Shown: piece by piece, positions 16,668 to 26,170 of the stretch | Position numbering within the stretch: position 1 is the first letter of the stretch | How the letters are laid out: the number at the start of each line of letters is the position of its first letter | Assembly: GCA_023435325.1 (NCBI GenBank) | Contig: JAEYRT010000072.1 | Location: 1-53,048, forward strand | Length of the DNA stretch: 53,048 nucleotides | Reading direction: 5' to 3' | Origin: Pseudomonadota bacterium | GTDB taxonomy: Bacteria; Pseudomonadota; Gammaproteobacteria; Burkholderiales; Burkholderiaceae_C | The notes under the pieces: generated by a model | Databases searched by the model: none | The model's input: the letters and a program-made list of their open reading frames with translations, nothing else | What the model was told of the DNA's origin: nothing | Translations under genes and position numbers: made by a program

Positions 16668-17111
16668 ATGGCCGACACTGAACGTCTGCAGCGTGTGCGC
16701 GAGAGCTTTGCGCTGCAAGGCGCCATGCACACACTGGGCGCACGCCTGACCCACTTGCAAGCGGGTGAGGTGGACATCTGCTTTGACTGGGCGCCCGGCC
16801 TGACGCAGCAGCACGGCTTCATCCATGCCGGCATGTTGTCCACGGCGCTGGATTCGGCCTGTGGCTATGCGGGCTTCAGCCTGATGCCGCCCGAGGCCGG
16901 GGTGCTGACCATCGAATTCAAATCCAATCTGCTGGCGCCCGCCAAGGGGCAGTCTTTCCGCTGCGAAGGACGTGTGCTCAAGCCCGGGCGCACCATCATC
17001 GTGGCTGAAGGAAGGGCCTATGCCCTGGACAACGGCCAGGAAAAACTCTGCGCGACCATGCAGTGCACGCTGATGGCCGTACAAGGGCGCCAAGACATTG
17101 CCGGGAAATAA
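16668..17111 (+). CDS. PaaI-type hotdog thioesterase
   Basis: The 147-residue protein has the hotdog-fold signature QQHGFIHAGMLSTALDSACG (about residues 45-64), which forms the central helix in PaaI/YdiI-like acyl-CoA thioesterases. These enzymes release CoA from acyl- or aryl-CoA esters and can rescue CoA trapped in dead-end intermediates. AAGGAGA stands at good distance before the ATG. It lies between operator 2 and liuA, so it is likely the first structural gene of the regulated unit. Confidence 0.85.
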   Translation: MADTERLQRVRESFALQGAMHTLGARLTHLQAGEVDICFDWAPGLTQQHGFIHAGMLSTALDSACGYAGFSLMPPEAGVLTIEFKSNLLAPAKGQSFRCEGRVLKPGRTIIVAEGRAYALDNGQEKLCATMQCTLMAVQGRQDIAGK

Positions 17112-17167
17112 AGCGGCCCGCAGACGGACGCATTCCACCCACCATTTCAGGATCAGGAGACAACAGC

Positions 17168-18349
17168 ATGAACAATTTGCCAGGCTTGAACTTTCAGCTC
17201 GGAGAAGACATTGACGCACTGCGTGATGCGGTGCGCGAATTTGCGCAAGCGGAGATTGCACCACGCGCGGCAGAGATCGACCGCAGCGACCAGTTTCCCA
17301 TGGATGTGTGGCGTAAGTTTGGCGACTTGGGCGTGCTGGGCATCACCGTGCCTGAAGCCTATGGCGGCGCCAACATGGGCTATTTGGCGCACATGGTGGC
17401 GATGGAGGAAATCTCGCGCGCCAGTGCCGCTGTAGGCTTGTCGTATGGCGCGCACTCCAATCTGTGCGTGAACCAGATCAACCGCAATGGCACGGAGGCC
17501 CAGAAGCAGAAATATCTGCCCAAGCTGATCAGCGGCGAGCACGTGGGCGCACTGGCCATGAGCGAGCCCGGCGCCGGTTCGGACGTGATCAGCATGAAGC
17601 TCAAGGCCGAGGACAAGGGCGGCTACTACCTGCTCAACGGCTCCAAGATGTGGATCACCAACGGCCCGGACGCCGACACGCTGGTGGTCTATGCCAAGAC
17701 CGAGCCGGAGATGGGCGCGCGCGGCGTGACGGCCTTTTTGATCGAAAAGGGCATGAAGGGCTTTTCCATTGCGCAAAAGCTCGACAAGCTGGGCATGCGC
17801 GGCAGCCACACGGGCGAACTGGTGTTCGAGAACGTGGAAGTGCCCGCAGAGAACGTGCTGGGGCAGGTCAACGGTGGTGCCAAGGTGCTCATGAGCGGTT
17901 TGGACTACGAACGCGCCGTGCTCACCGGAGGTCCGCTGGGCATCATGCAGGCTGTGATGGACAACGTGGTGCCCTACATCCACGACCGCAAGCAGTTTGG
18001 ACAGAGCATTGGCGAGTTCCAGCTCATCCAGGGCAAGGTGGCCGACATGTACACCGTGCTGCAGGCAGGTCGCTCGTTTGCCTACACCGTGGCCAAGAAT
18101 CTGGACATGCTGGGCACCGAACATGTGCGCCAGGTGCGCAAGGACTGCGCGAGCGTGATTCTGTGGACAGCCGAGAAGGCCACATGGATGGCGGGCGAAG
18201 GGGTGCAAATCTATGGCGGCAATGGGTATATCAACGAGTATCCGCTGGGCCGCCTGTGGCGAGATGCGAAACTCTACGAGATTGGCGCTGGCACCAGTGA
18301 AATCCGTCGCATGCTGATTGGTCGCGAGTTGTTCGCGGAAACCTGCTGA
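17168..18349 (+). CDS. liuA: Isovaleryl-CoA dehydrogenase
   Basis: This 393-residue FAD enzyme belongs to the acyl-CoA dehydrogenase family: ALAMSEPGAGSD and WITNGPDADT bind FAD and substrate, and IYGGNGYINEYP is near the C-terminus. The catalytic base appears to be Glu248 in LDYERAVLTGGPLG, the position used by isovaleryl-CoA dehydrogenases. The usual terminal base site reads YEIGAGTSE and lacks the aligned Glu, as expected for that subfamily. It oxidises isovaleryl-CoA to 3-methylcrotonyl-CoA in leucine breakdown and passes electrons to ETF. The ATG at 17168 has AGGAGA in front. The adjacent LiuR-like gene agrees with the assignment. Confidence 0.93.
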   Translation: MNNLPGLNFQLGEDIDALRDAVREFAQAEIAPRAAEIDRSDQFPMDVWRKFGDLGVLGITVPEAYGGANMGYLAHMVAMEEISRASAAVGLSYGAHSNLCVNQINRNGTEAQKQKYLPKLISGEHVGALAMSEPGAGSDVISMKLKAEDKGGYYLLNGSKMWITNGPDADTLVVYAKTEPEMGARGVTAFLIEKGMKGFSIAQKLDKLGMRGSHTGELVFENVEVPAENVLGQVNGGAKVLMSGLDYERAVLTGGPLGIMQAVMDNVVPYIHDRKQFGQSIGEFQLIQGKVADMYTVLQAGRSFAYTVAKNLDMLGTEHVRQVRKDCASVILWTAEKATWMAGEGVQIYGGNGYINEYPLGRLWRDAKLYEIGAGTSEIRRMLIGRELFAETC

Positions 18350-18398
18350 TGGGTGGCGCACTGGCGGGCGCTGTTTTGCAACGAGAAAGGAATGCCAC

Positions 18399-19061
18399 AT
18401 GACCACTACCTCCATCGAAGAACTTTTTGTGCACAACAAAGAGTGGGCTGCCCAGATGGAGTGCGAACGACCCGGTTTTTTCACCGGCTTGATGGCACAG
18501 CAAAAACCCCGATACATGTGGATTGGCTGCTCGGACAGCCGCGTCCCTGCCAACCAGATCACAGGCCTGGAGCCCGGTGAAATCTTTGTGCACCGCAATG
18601 TGGCCAATGTGGTGGTGCCCAGCGATTTGAACTGTCTGTCCACCATCCAGTACGCCGTGGACCACCTCAAGGTGGAACACCTGATGGTCGTGGGCCACTA
18701 TGGCTGCGGTGGCGTGCTGGCTGCACTGGAAGGCATGCGCCTGGGCCTGGTGGACAACTGGACCCGCCACGTGCGCGATGTGCGCGACAAGCACTACGAC
18801 CTGATCATGGCCACGCCGGTGCAACATCGCCATGACGTGCTGTGTGAGCTCAATGCCATCGAGCAAGTGGTCAATGTGGCGCAAAGCACTGTCATGCGCG
18901 ATGCCTGGGCACGCGGCCAGAAAGTCTCGCTGCACGGCTGGTGCTATAGCCTGAAAAACGGCCACATCACCAACCTGGAGATGACGGTGCCCGGTGTGGG
19001 TGGGCTGCATGAGATCCACCAGGAAGCCGTGAAAAAAGTGGCAGCGCGCCAGCGCGACTGA
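18399..19061 (+). CDS. can: Beta-class carbonic anhydrase
   Basis: The 220-residue cytoplasmic enzyme interconverts CO2 and bicarbonate. Zinc ligands are Cys44 in WIGCSDSRVP, His100 and Cys103 in VGHYGCGG, with the Asp46-Arg48 catalytic pair. Length and layout match E. coli Can. GAGAAAGGA precedes the ATG at 18399. It sits between liuA and aceK on the same strand. The next step of leucine breakdown, 3-methylcrotonyl-CoA carboxylase, uses bicarbonate, so the enzyme may feed that step (inference). Confidence 0.93.
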   Translation: MTTTSIEELFVHNKEWAAQMECERPGFFTGLMAQQKPRYMWIGCSDSRVPANQITGLEPGEIFVHRNVANVVVPSDLNCLSTIQYAVDHLKVEHLMVVGHYGCGGVLAALEGMRLGLVDNWTRHVRDVRDKHYDLIMATPVQHRHDVLCELNAIEQVVNVAQSTVMRDAWARGQKVSLHGWCYSLKNGHITNLEMTVPGVGGLHEIHQEAVKKVAARQRD

Positions 19062-19170
19062 GTGGCCGAAGTAGCACAAGCACCATGAACTTGGAAAAAT
19101 GGCGCAGAGCGTGGCTCCAGGTGCATGGTGACCATGCACTGGCCCCGTTTGCTGCATGAGAGGGGCTGCC

Positions 19171-20970
19171 GTGTTCCCGCAAAGACTGGATGCGCCGCAG
19201 GCCTATGACATTGCACTGGCCATGATGGAGGGCGTGCACCGCCACTATCAGCTGTTTCGTGCAGCGTCCCAGAGCGCCAAGGCGCGCTTCGAGCAGGCCG
19301 ACTGGCTGGGCCAGCAGCGAGCGCAAAGCGAGCGCATCGCGTTTTACGACCAGCGCGTCAATGAATGCGTGGCGCGGCTCAACCAGGAGTTCCGTGCGGA
19401 CAGTCTGCCCATGAATGTATGGCAGCAGGTCAAGCTGCACTACATCGGCCTCATGGTGGGGCATTTGCAGCCCGAGCTGGCAGAGACCTTTTTCAACTCC
19501 GTCACCACCAAAATCCTGCACCGCACGCACTTTCACAACGATTTCATCTTTGTGCGGCCTGCAGTCAGCACCGAATATCTGGAGGCGCCGGACGCACCCG
19601 CCTTTCGGGCGTTTTACCCTGGCAATCTGGATGCCCTGGTGCCCACACTGCACAGTGTGATCGGGCACTTTCAACTGCAGGCCAAGTTCGACAACCTGGG
19701 GCGTGATGTGGTGCTGCTGGCAGCGCGCATTCGCCAGCGTTTGCAGGGGCTGACCTTGCGTGCGAACCTGCAGATTCAGGTGCTCAGCAGCTTGTTCTTC
19801 CGCAACAAGGGGGCGTATGTGGTGGGTCGGATCATCACGGGCTACACCGAGATTGCCCTGGCCATTCCCATCCTGCACGCCAGCCACGGACGTGGTTTGG
19901 TGCTGCATGCGGTGTTGCTGGATGAAGAGGACTTGCATGGGCTGTTCAGCTTTGCGCGGGCGTATTTCATGGTGGACATGGCCGTGCCCAGCGCCTACGT
20001 GGAGTTTTTGCACAGTCTGATGCCGCGCAAGCCACGCGGTGAAATCTATAGCGCTCTGGGCTTGGCCAAACAGGGCAAGTCCATGTTCTACCGCGATTTG
20101 CTGCACCACCTGCGCCACAGCAGCGACCAGTTCCGCATTGCGCCCGGCATCCAGGGGCTGGTCATGCTGGTGTTTGATTTGCCGAGCTTTCCCTATGTGT
20201 TCAAGCTCATCAAAGACAGGTTTCCCGCGCCCAAGGAAACCACGCGCCAGGACGTGCAGGCCAAGTACCGCCTGGTCAAGCAGCACGACCGCGTAGGCCG
20301 CATGGCCGACACCATGGAATACAGCCTGGTGGCTTTGCCTCTGGAGCGTTTCTCGCCCGAGCTGCTGCAGGCCCTGCAAACACAGGCAGGCGCCCATGTG
20401 GAGATCAGTGACCGGGATGGTGACGGCAAGATGGAAGTCATCATTGACCATCTCTATATCGAGCGCCGCTTGCTGCCACTGAACATGTTCCTGAAAGAGT
20501 GCATGGATGCGGGGCTGGATCAACCCAAGCCGCGCGCAGCGTTAGAGCGTGCCGTGCTTGAGTACGGCAACGCCATCAAGGATCTGGTCGCGGCCAACAT
20601 CTTTCCCGGCGACATGTTGTGGAAAAACTTTGGGGTCACGCGTGGCGGCAAGGTGGTGTTCTACGACTATGACGAGATCGAATACCTGAGCGAGTGCAAC
20701 TTTCGCGCCGTGCCCGAGCCCCGCAACGAGGAGGAGGCCATGAGCGGCGAGATCTGGTGGCGAGTGGGGCCCAAGGATGTGTTCCCGGAGACGCTTGCGC
20801 CATTCCTGCTGGCCCATCCGGTGGTGCGCGATGTGTTCATGCGCTACCACGCCGATCTGCTCACGCCCGAATTTTGGAAGGCCCACCAGGCGCGCATTGC
20901 GCAAGGCCATGTGCACGATGTGTTTCCATATGACCGCAGCCGGCGCCTGCTGCCGGATGTGGTGCACTAG
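19171..20970 (+). CDS. aceK: Isocitrate dehydrogenase kinase/phosphatase
   Basis: The 599-residue protein is AceK along its length. A regulatory N-terminal domain (about 1-310) starts FPQRLDAPQAYDIALAMM; the kinase-like domain has KLIKDRFPAPKE (nucleotide-binding Lys) and FYDYDEIEYLSECNF (metal site). AceK phosphorylates isocitrate dehydrogenase to push carbon into the glyoxylate bypass and reverses this with the same active site. GTG at 19171 with GAGGGG before it matches the usual family N-terminus; ATG at 19156 would add five residues. No aceA or aceB is in the window. Its place in a leucine cluster makes sense because leucine yields only acetyl-CoA and acetoacetate. Confidence 0.94.
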   Translation: MFPQRLDAPQAYDIALAMMEGVHRHYQLFRAASQSAKARFEQADWLGQQRAQSERIAFYDQRVNECVARLNQEFRADSLPMNVWQQVKLHYIGLMVGHLQPELAETFFNSVTTKILHRTHFHNDFIFVRPAVSTEYLEAPDAPAFRAFYPGNLDALVPTLHSVIGHFQLQAKFDNLGRDVVLLAARIRQRLQGLTLRANLQIQVLSSLFFRNKGAYVVGRIITGYTEIALAIPILHASHGRGLVLHAVLLDEEDLHGLFSFARAYFMVDMAVPSAYVEFLHSLMPRKPRGEIYSALGLAKQGKSMFYRDLLHHLRHSSDQFRIAPGIQGLVMLVFDLPSFPYVFKLIKDRFPAPKETTRQDVQAKYRLVKQHDRVGRMADTMEYSLVALPLERFSPELLQALQTQAGAHVEISDRDGDGKMEVIIDHLYIERRLLPLNMFLKECMDAGLDQPKPRAALERAVLEYGNAIKDLVAANIFPGDMLWKNFGVTRGGKVVFYDYDEIEYLSECNFRAVPEPRNEEEAMSGEIWWRVGPKDVFPETLAPFLLAHPVVRDVFMRYHADLLTPEFWKAHQARIAQGHVHDVFPYDRSRRLLPDVVH

Positions 20971-21022
20971 GACAACGTTTTTTTGATGGATTGGCAACGA
21001 TTAACACCATAAGGAGACCTGT

Positions 21023-22213
21023 ATGCCACAACACCAAGACCCCGTAGTGATCGTCAGCGCCGCACGCACACCCATGGGCGCATTCCAGGGCGACTTCGCG
21101 GATCTGGCTGCCCATGATCTGGGTGGCGCAGCCATCAAAGCCGCCGTCGAGCGCGCGGGGATTGCCCCTGAAAAAGTCGAGGAAGTGCTGTTTGGCAACT
21201 GCCTGATGGCTGGTCAGGGCCAGGCACCTGCACGCCAGGCGGGGTTCAAGGGCGGTCTGCCGCAAAGCACGGGCGCAGTCACGCTGTCCAAGATGTGCGG
21301 TGCGGGCATGGAAGCCACCATCCTCGCCCACGACCAGCTGATTGCTGGCAGCCGCGAAGTCATGATTGCCGGGGGCATGGAGAGCATGACCAATGCGCCC
21401 TACCTGCTGAAAAAAGGCCGCGCGGGCTACCGCATGGGGCATGACAAGGTCTATGACCACATGATGCTCGACGGCCTGGAAGACGCCTATGAAGCCGGCC
21501 GCAGCATGGGCACCTTTGGCGAGGATTGCGCGGCCAAGTACAGCTTCACGCGCGAGCAGCAGGATGCCTACGCCATTGCCAGCGTGCAGCGTGCACAGGC
21601 CGCCGCACAAAGCGGCGCGTTTGATGCAGAGATCACGCCGGTGACGGTCAAGACCCGCAAGGGCGAAGTGACAGTCAGCGTGGATGAAGGTCCGGCCAAG
21701 GCCAAGCTGGACAAGATTGGCAGCCTCAAGCCCGCGTTCAAGAAAGACGGCACCATCACCGCCGCCTCCAGCTCCAGCATCAACGACGGTGCTGCCGCCA
21801 TGGTGCTGATGCGCGAGTCCACAGCCAAAGCCATGGGCTGCAAGCCACTGGCCAAAATCGTCGCCCACGGCACACACGCCCAAGCGCCAGAATGGTTCAC
21901 GACGGCGCCTGTGGGGGCCACGCAAAAGGCCTTGCAAAAAGCGGGCTGGAACGTGGAGGACGTGGATCTGTGGGAAGTCAATGAAGCCTTTGCCGTCGTG
22001 CCCATGGCGCTGATGGCGGAACTCAACGTACCGCATGACAAGGTGAACGTGCACGGCGGTGCCTGCGCACTGGGCCACCCCATTGGTGCCAGCGGTGCGC
22101 GCATCCTCGTCACGCTGATCCATGCCTTGCAACGCCATGGCAAGAAAAAGGGTGTGGCTACGCTGTGCATTGGCGGCGGCGAAGGCACAGCCATGGCGAT
22201 TGAGCTGCTGTAA
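21023..22213 (+). CDS. Acetyl-CoA C-acetyltransferase
   Basis: The 396-residue thiolase has the acyl-carrying Cys92 in SKMCGAGME, His352 in LGHPIGASGA and the proton-relay Cys382 in LCIGGGEG. These residues and the length fit biosynthetic or degradative acetoacetyl-CoA thiolases (AtoB/PhaA). It cleaves acetoacetyl-CoA, the end product of leucine breakdown after CoA transfer, into two acetyl-CoA, or condenses them. AAGGAGA precedes the ATG. No phaB or phaC is near, so a storage-polymer role is less likely here. Confidence 0.9.
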   Translation: MPQHQDPVVIVSAARTPMGAFQGDFADLAAHDLGGAAIKAAVERAGIAPEKVEEVLFGNCLMAGQGQAPARQAGFKGGLPQSTGAVTLSKMCGAGMEATILAHDQLIAGSREVMIAGGMESMTNAPYLLKKGRAGYRMGHDKVYDHMMLDGLEDAYEAGRSMGTFGEDCAAKYSFTREQQDAYAIASVQRAQAAAQSGAFDAEITPVTVKTRKGEVTVSVDEGPAKAKLDKIGSLKPAFKKDGTITAASSSSINDGAAAMVLMRESTAKAMGCKPLAKIVAHGTHAQAPEWFTTAPVGATQKALQKAGWNVEDVDLWEVNEAFAVVPMALMAELNVPHDKVNVHGGACALGHPIGASGARILVTLIHALQRHGKKKGVATLCIGGGEGTAMAIELL

Positions 22214-22275
22214 ACCACCAGGCGGTCAGTGCCTGCCTGTGCAGACGCTGACCTGCTGTTGTGAGAAGGGGCGAT

Positions 22276-22941
22276 ATGGCAAGTATTTTGGTCATTGGGG
22301 CTTCACGCGGCATTGGCCGTGGCCTGGTGCAGGCCTGCATTGCGCGCGGCGATCGAGTGATTGCCACGGTGCGCAAGCCTGAAGATGTGCAGACACTGCG
22401 AGAGGACGGTGCAGAGGTGCTGGTGGTGGACGTGGCCCATCCCGCCAGCGTCAGCGGTCTGGCCTGGCAACTGGATGGCGTGGAACTGGATCAGGCCTGG
22501 TATGTGGCCGGTGTCTGGGACGGCGGCAGTGCTGACACACCGCCGACACAACCGGATTTTGACCGCGTCATGCACGCCAATGTGCTGGGTGCCATGCAGG
22601 TGCTGCCCCAGGTGATGCCCTGCGTGGAGGCAGCGGTTGGCACCATGGTCTGCATCAGCTCCATGATGTCGCGCCTGTCCCAGGCAGAGAGCCGTGCCTG
22701 GCTGTATCGCACCAGCAAGGCCGCACTCAACATGGTGGTGGCCTGTGCGCAGAGTCAGTGGCAAGGCGCGCATGTGATTGCCATGGACCCTGGCTGGGTA
22801 CAGACCGATATGGGCGGTGAGGGCGCCAGCATCAGCGTCGAAGCCTGTGTGCAAGGCATGCTGAGCACCGTGGCGCAGCTTGACGATGCAGACAAAGGCG
22901 CCTTTGTGCGCTATGACGGCCACCGCTGGGAAGATTGGTGA
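22276..22941 (+). CDS. SDR family oxidoreductase
   Basis: The 221-residue Rossmann protein starts MASILVIGASRGIGRGL, with the cofactor-binding GxxxGxG at residues 8-14. The catalytic Ser is in CISSMMS and the YxxxK pair in YRTSKAALN, followed by DPGWVQTDMGG. Substrate is unknown; the short form resembles CsgA/sniffer-like SDRs. GAAGGGG precedes the ATG at 22276. It follows the thiolase by 62 bases and may be part of the same transcript. An intergenic repeat follows its stop codon. Confidence 0.87.
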   Translation: MASILVIGASRGIGRGLVQACIARGDRVIATVRKPEDVQTLREDGAEVLVVDVAHPASVSGLAWQLDGVELDQAWYVAGVWDGGSADTPPTQPDFDRVMHANVLGAMQVLPQVMPCVEAAVGTMVCISSMMSRLSQAESRAWLYRTSKAALNMVVACAQSQWQGAHVIAMDPGWVQTDMGGEGASISVEACVQGMLSTVAQLDDADKGAFVRYDGHRWEDW

Positions 22942-22954
22942 CTGAATAATTGAT

Positions 22955-23030
22955 AGCTGTTAACGCTTGTCATATAAGCACTTCCAATATCTTTATGTTT
23001 GAAACAAAGGACTGGTAAGCGCTGGCAGCT
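22955..23030 (+). repeat. Intergenic repeat element, full copy with 14-bp inverted ends
   Basis: AGCTGTTAACGCTT (22955-22968) and AAGCGCTGGCAGCT (23017-23030) are inverted repeats with 11 of 14 pairs matching; the rest differ by transitions. The interior contains CCAATATCTTTATGTTTGAAA, shortened here to its recognisable parts CAATATCTTT and TTTGAAA, shared with the copies at 14868 and 42096. A T run follows the right end. Confidence 0.7.
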
Positions 23031-23060
23031 CACTTTTTATAAAAACAGCAAGGAGGCAAG

Positions 23061-24191
23061 ATGCTGCTGAGTGAAGACCAAACCATGATCCGCGACGCCG
23101 TGCGCAGCTTTGTGCAGGAGGAGATCGCGCCCCACGCCGCACGTTGGGACAAGGAGCACCACTTTCCCAAGGATGTGCACCAGGGACTGGCGGCACTGGG
23201 CTGCTACGGCATCTGCGTGCCTGAAGCATACGGCGGCGCGGGGCTGGACTATGTGAGCCTGGCCGTGGTGCTGGAAGAAATCGCCGCCGGCGATGGCGGC
23301 ACCAGCACCGTGATCAGTGTGACCAACTGCCCGGTCAATGCCATTCTGATGCGCTACGGCAATGCAGCGCAAAAGCAGCAGTGGCTCACACCACTGGCCA
23401 AGGGCGAAATGCTGGGTGCTTTCTGTCTGACCGAACCGCATGTGGGTTCGGATGCCTCGGCGCTGCGCACCACGGCGACCCGGGAGGGGGACGACTATGT
23501 GATCAACGGCGTCAAGCAGTTCATCACCAGTGGGCAGAACGCCGATGTGGCCATCGTCATCGCGGTGACCGACAAGGCCGCCGGCAAAAAGGGCATGAGT
23601 GCTTTTCTCGTGCCCACCTCCAACCCTGGCTACGTCGTGGCGCGCCTCGAAGACAAGCTGGGCCAGCACAGCAGCGACACAGCGCAGATCAACTTTGACA
23701 ATTGCCGTATTTCTGCCGAGCACCTGATTGGCGCCGAAGGCGAGGGCTACAAGATCGCCCTGGGTGCGCTGGAAGGCGGGCGCATCGGCATTGCCGCCCA
23801 AAGCGTGGGCATGGCACGTGCAGCGTTCGAGTGTGCGCTGCAATACAGCAAGGAGCGTGAGAGCTTCGGTCAACCCATCTTCCATCACCAGGCTGTGGGG
23901 TTTCGCCTGGCCGACTGTGCCACGCAGATCGAGGCCGCACGCCAGCTGATCTGGCATGCGGCCAGCCTGCGCGATGCCGGGCTGCCCTGCCTGAAGGAAG
24001 CCGCCATGGCCAAACTGTTTGCCAGCGAAATGGCCGAGCGCGTGTGCAGTGCGGCCATCCAGACCCTGGGGGGCTACGGTGTGGTCAGCGACTTTCCCGT
24101 GGAGCGCATCTACCGCGATGTGCGCGTGTGCCAGATCTATGAGGGCACGAGCGATGTGCAGAAAATCCTGATCCAGCGCGCGCTTGCATAG
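23061..24191 (+). CDS. Acyl-CoA dehydrogenase
   Basis: The 376-residue FAD enzyme has FCLTEPHVGSDASALRT and VKQFITSGQNADV at the flavin and substrate site. The terminal catalytic base is Glu361 in CQIYEGTSDVQ, the short- and medium-chain arrangement, unlike liuA upstream. It introduces a 2,3 double bond into an acyl-CoA, probably short or branched, and reduces ETF. GGAGGCAAG precedes the ATG. The preceding intergenic repeat separates it from the SDR gene, so it may be a new transcript or a continuation. Confidence 0.9.
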   Translation: MLLSEDQTMIRDAVRSFVQEEIAPHAARWDKEHHFPKDVHQGLAALGCYGICVPEAYGGAGLDYVSLAVVLEEIAAGDGGTSTVISVTNCPVNAILMRYGNAAQKQQWLTPLAKGEMLGAFCLTEPHVGSDASALRTTATREGDDYVINGVKQFITSGQNADVAIVIAVTDKAAGKKGMSAFLVPTSNPGYVVARLEDKLGQHSSDTAQINFDNCRISAEHLIGAEGEGYKIALGALEGGRIGIAAQSVGMARAAFECALQYSKERESFGQPIFHHQAVGFRLADCATQIEAARQLIWHAASLRDAGLPCLKEAAMAKLFASEMAERVCSAAIQTLGGYGVVSDFPVERIYRDVRVCQIYEGTSDVQKILIQRALA

Positions 24192-24279
24192 ATGACAGAT
24201 GCAGCGGGTTTGCCCGCTGCCCTGGCACGGCAGATGGTTTTTAGCATGGCGGTTTCACCCACTACCAGGAGACATGGCC

Positions 24280-25077
24280 ATGCCCTTTGCCGACGTGAAC
24301 GGTCAACGCATTTTTTATACCGACACTGGCGGTGGCGCAGGCCAGCCGGTGCTGGTGTTTTCGCACGGCCTGTTGATGGACCACAGCATGTTCGATCCAC
24401 AGGTTCAGGCATTCAAGGGCCGTTATCGCTGCATTGCCTGGGATGAGCGCGGACACGGTCAGACTTCCACGCCCGGCACCTGCGCACCGTTCAGCTATTA
24501 CGATTCGGCCGACGATCTGGCAGCTTTGCTTCGGCATCTGGGCGTGACACAGGCCGTGCTGGTGGGCATGTCGCAAGGCGGTTACCTGTCACTGCGCTGT
24601 GCGCTCACGCATCCGGCGCTCGTGCAGGCACTGGTGTTGATCGATACGCAGGCTTCACCGGAAGATCCTGCGCTGATGCCGCACCACATGGCATTGGTGC
24701 AGCGCTGGGCACAGGGCGGTCTGGACGATGACATGGCTGCCACGGTGGAATCCTTCATCCTGGGCGAAAGCTGGGAAGGGGCCGCTGTCTGGAAAGCCAA
24801 ATGGAAGCAGGTGGACAACGCCAATCTGATCCAGTGCTTCACCACCCTGGGCCAGCGTGACGATATTTCGGAGCAGATCCGCCAGATTCAGGTGCCTGCG
24901 CTGGTCATTCATGGCAGCAATGACCGTGCAATTGTCCCCGAGCGCGCCAGAGCCATGGCACAGGCGCTGCCCCGGTCGCAATGGGTGGAAGTGCCAGGCG
25001 CGGGCCATGCACCCAATCTGACGCACCCTGAGCCGGTGAACCAAGCCATGGCCACCTTCCTACAGCAATTGGGCTGA
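24280..25077 (+). CDS. Alpha/beta hydrolase
   Basis: The 265-residue protein has the alpha/beta-hydrolase layout: oxyanion-hole region FSHGLLMDH, DERGHGQTS, nucleophile Ser in GMSQGGYLS, acid Asp in HGSNDRAI and catalytic His in GAGHAPNL. It resembles 3-oxoadipate enol-lactonase and esterase relatives; the substrate is not fixed by sequence. AGGAG at 24267 is eight bases before ATG 24280 and only two before ATG 24274, so the later start is preferred. It follows the acyl-CoA dehydrogenase at about 90 bases. Confidence 0.86.
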   Translation: MPFADVNGQRIFYTDTGGGAGQPVLVFSHGLLMDHSMFDPQVQAFKGRYRCIAWDERGHGQTSTPGTCAPFSYYDSADDLAALLRHLGVTQAVLVGMSQGGYLSLRCALTHPALVQALVLIDTQASPEDPALMPHHMALVQRWAQGGLDDDMAATVESFILGESWEGAAVWKAKWKQVDNANLIQCFTTLGQRDDISEQIRQIQVPALVIHGSNDRAIVPERARAMAQALPRSQWVEVPGAGHAPNLTHPEPVNQAMATFLQQLG

Positions 25078-25207
25078 ACGGGACGCCACCGCAGCCACAC
25101 GGCATTGCCACATGGCGCAGGCGCAGCATGCGTTCACCGCAGTGCCCTGTGTGGCGGAACTTCTGGCTTGCAATGCCACACTGAAGGAATGCAACAGGAG
25201 AATCACC

Positions 25208-26170
25208 ATGGGCATTCCAGGTAGTGCAATCACGTCCCCATCCGTTTATGCGTCGCGCAGGCAGTGGCTGGCCTTGCTGGCTGGTGGAGCAGCAGGCGCT
25301 ACGCTGGCAACCTGGGCGCAGCGGGACGCGCTGGCCGCCAGCGCTGCCACTGCCTGGCCTGCTCTGGCGCATGTCCCCAGCACCGTTGAGGGAGTGCGTA
25401 CGAGCGAAAGCATCACGGCGGCCGCTCATGCGAGCAGCTACAACAATTTCTACGAGTTTGGTGTGGGCAAGGATGACCCTGCACGCCATGCGCATGTCAT
25501 GCCCATTTCACCCTGGACGGTGGAAGTGGAGGGCCTGGTGCACAAACCCGGCAAGTGGGCCCTGGAAGATCTGCTTAAGCTCAGCCCCATGGAAGAACGC
25601 ATCTACCGCCTTCGCTGCGTGGAAGGCTGGAGCATGGTGATTCCGTGGGTGGGTTACTCGCTGGCCGAGCTGATTCGACGTGTCGAGCCCATGGGCAGCG
25701 CCAAGTTCGTGGAGTTCGTGACGCTGGCAGATCCTGAACATATGCGTGGTCTCAAGAGCCGGGTACTGGACTGGCCCTATACCGAAGGATTGCGTCTGGA
25801 TGAAGCCATGCATCCGCTGACGCTGCTGGCCTTTGGCATGTACGGCCATGTGCTGCCCCATCAAAATGGGGCGCCCGTGCGCTTGATCGTGCCGTGGAAG
25901 TACGGTTTCAAGAGCGCCAAAAGCATCGTCAAGATCCGTTTTGTGGAAACCATGCCTGCTACGGCGTGGAGCAAAACGGCCAAACATGAATATGGCTTTT
26001 ATTCCAACGTGAACCCGCAGGTGCCGCATCCACGCTGGAGCCAGGCGACGGAGCGACGCATCGGCGAAGGCGGGCTGTTTGCGCCCAAGCGGCCCACCTT
26101 GTTGTTCAATGGCTATGCCGATCAGGTCGCGCAGCTTTACAGCGGCATGGATTTGAAGCGCAACTACTGA
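25208..26170 (+). CDS. msrP: Methionine-sulfoxide reductase catalytic subunit MsrP
   Basis: The 320-residue periplasmic molybdoenzyme (formerly YedY) repairs oxidised methionine in exported proteins. A Tat signal is present: SRRQWLALLAGG with Arg17-Arg18, cleaved near residue 45. The molybdenum ligand is Cys137 in RLRCVEGWSM, the conserved block of the sulfite-oxidase fold. SSYNNFYEFG and GFKSAKSIVKI are typical. CAGGAG precedes the ATG at 25208. Its stop overlaps the start of msrQ (TGATG), which supplies electrons. Confidence 0.94.
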   Translation: MGIPGSAITSPSVYASRRQWLALLAGGAAGATLATWAQRDALAASAATAWPALAHVPSTVEGVRTSESITAAAHASSYNNFYEFGVGKDDPARHAHVMPISPWTVEVEGLVHKPGKWALEDLLKLSPMEERIYRLRCVEGWSMVIPWVGYSLAELIRRVEPMGSAKFVEFVTLADPEHMRGLKSRVLDWPYTEGLRLDEAMHPLTLLAFGMYGHVLPHQNGAPVRLIVPWKYGFKSAKSIVKIRFVETMPATAWSKTAKHEYGFYSNVNPQVPHPRWSQATERRIGEGGLFAPKRPTLLFNGYADQVAQLYSGMDLKRNY

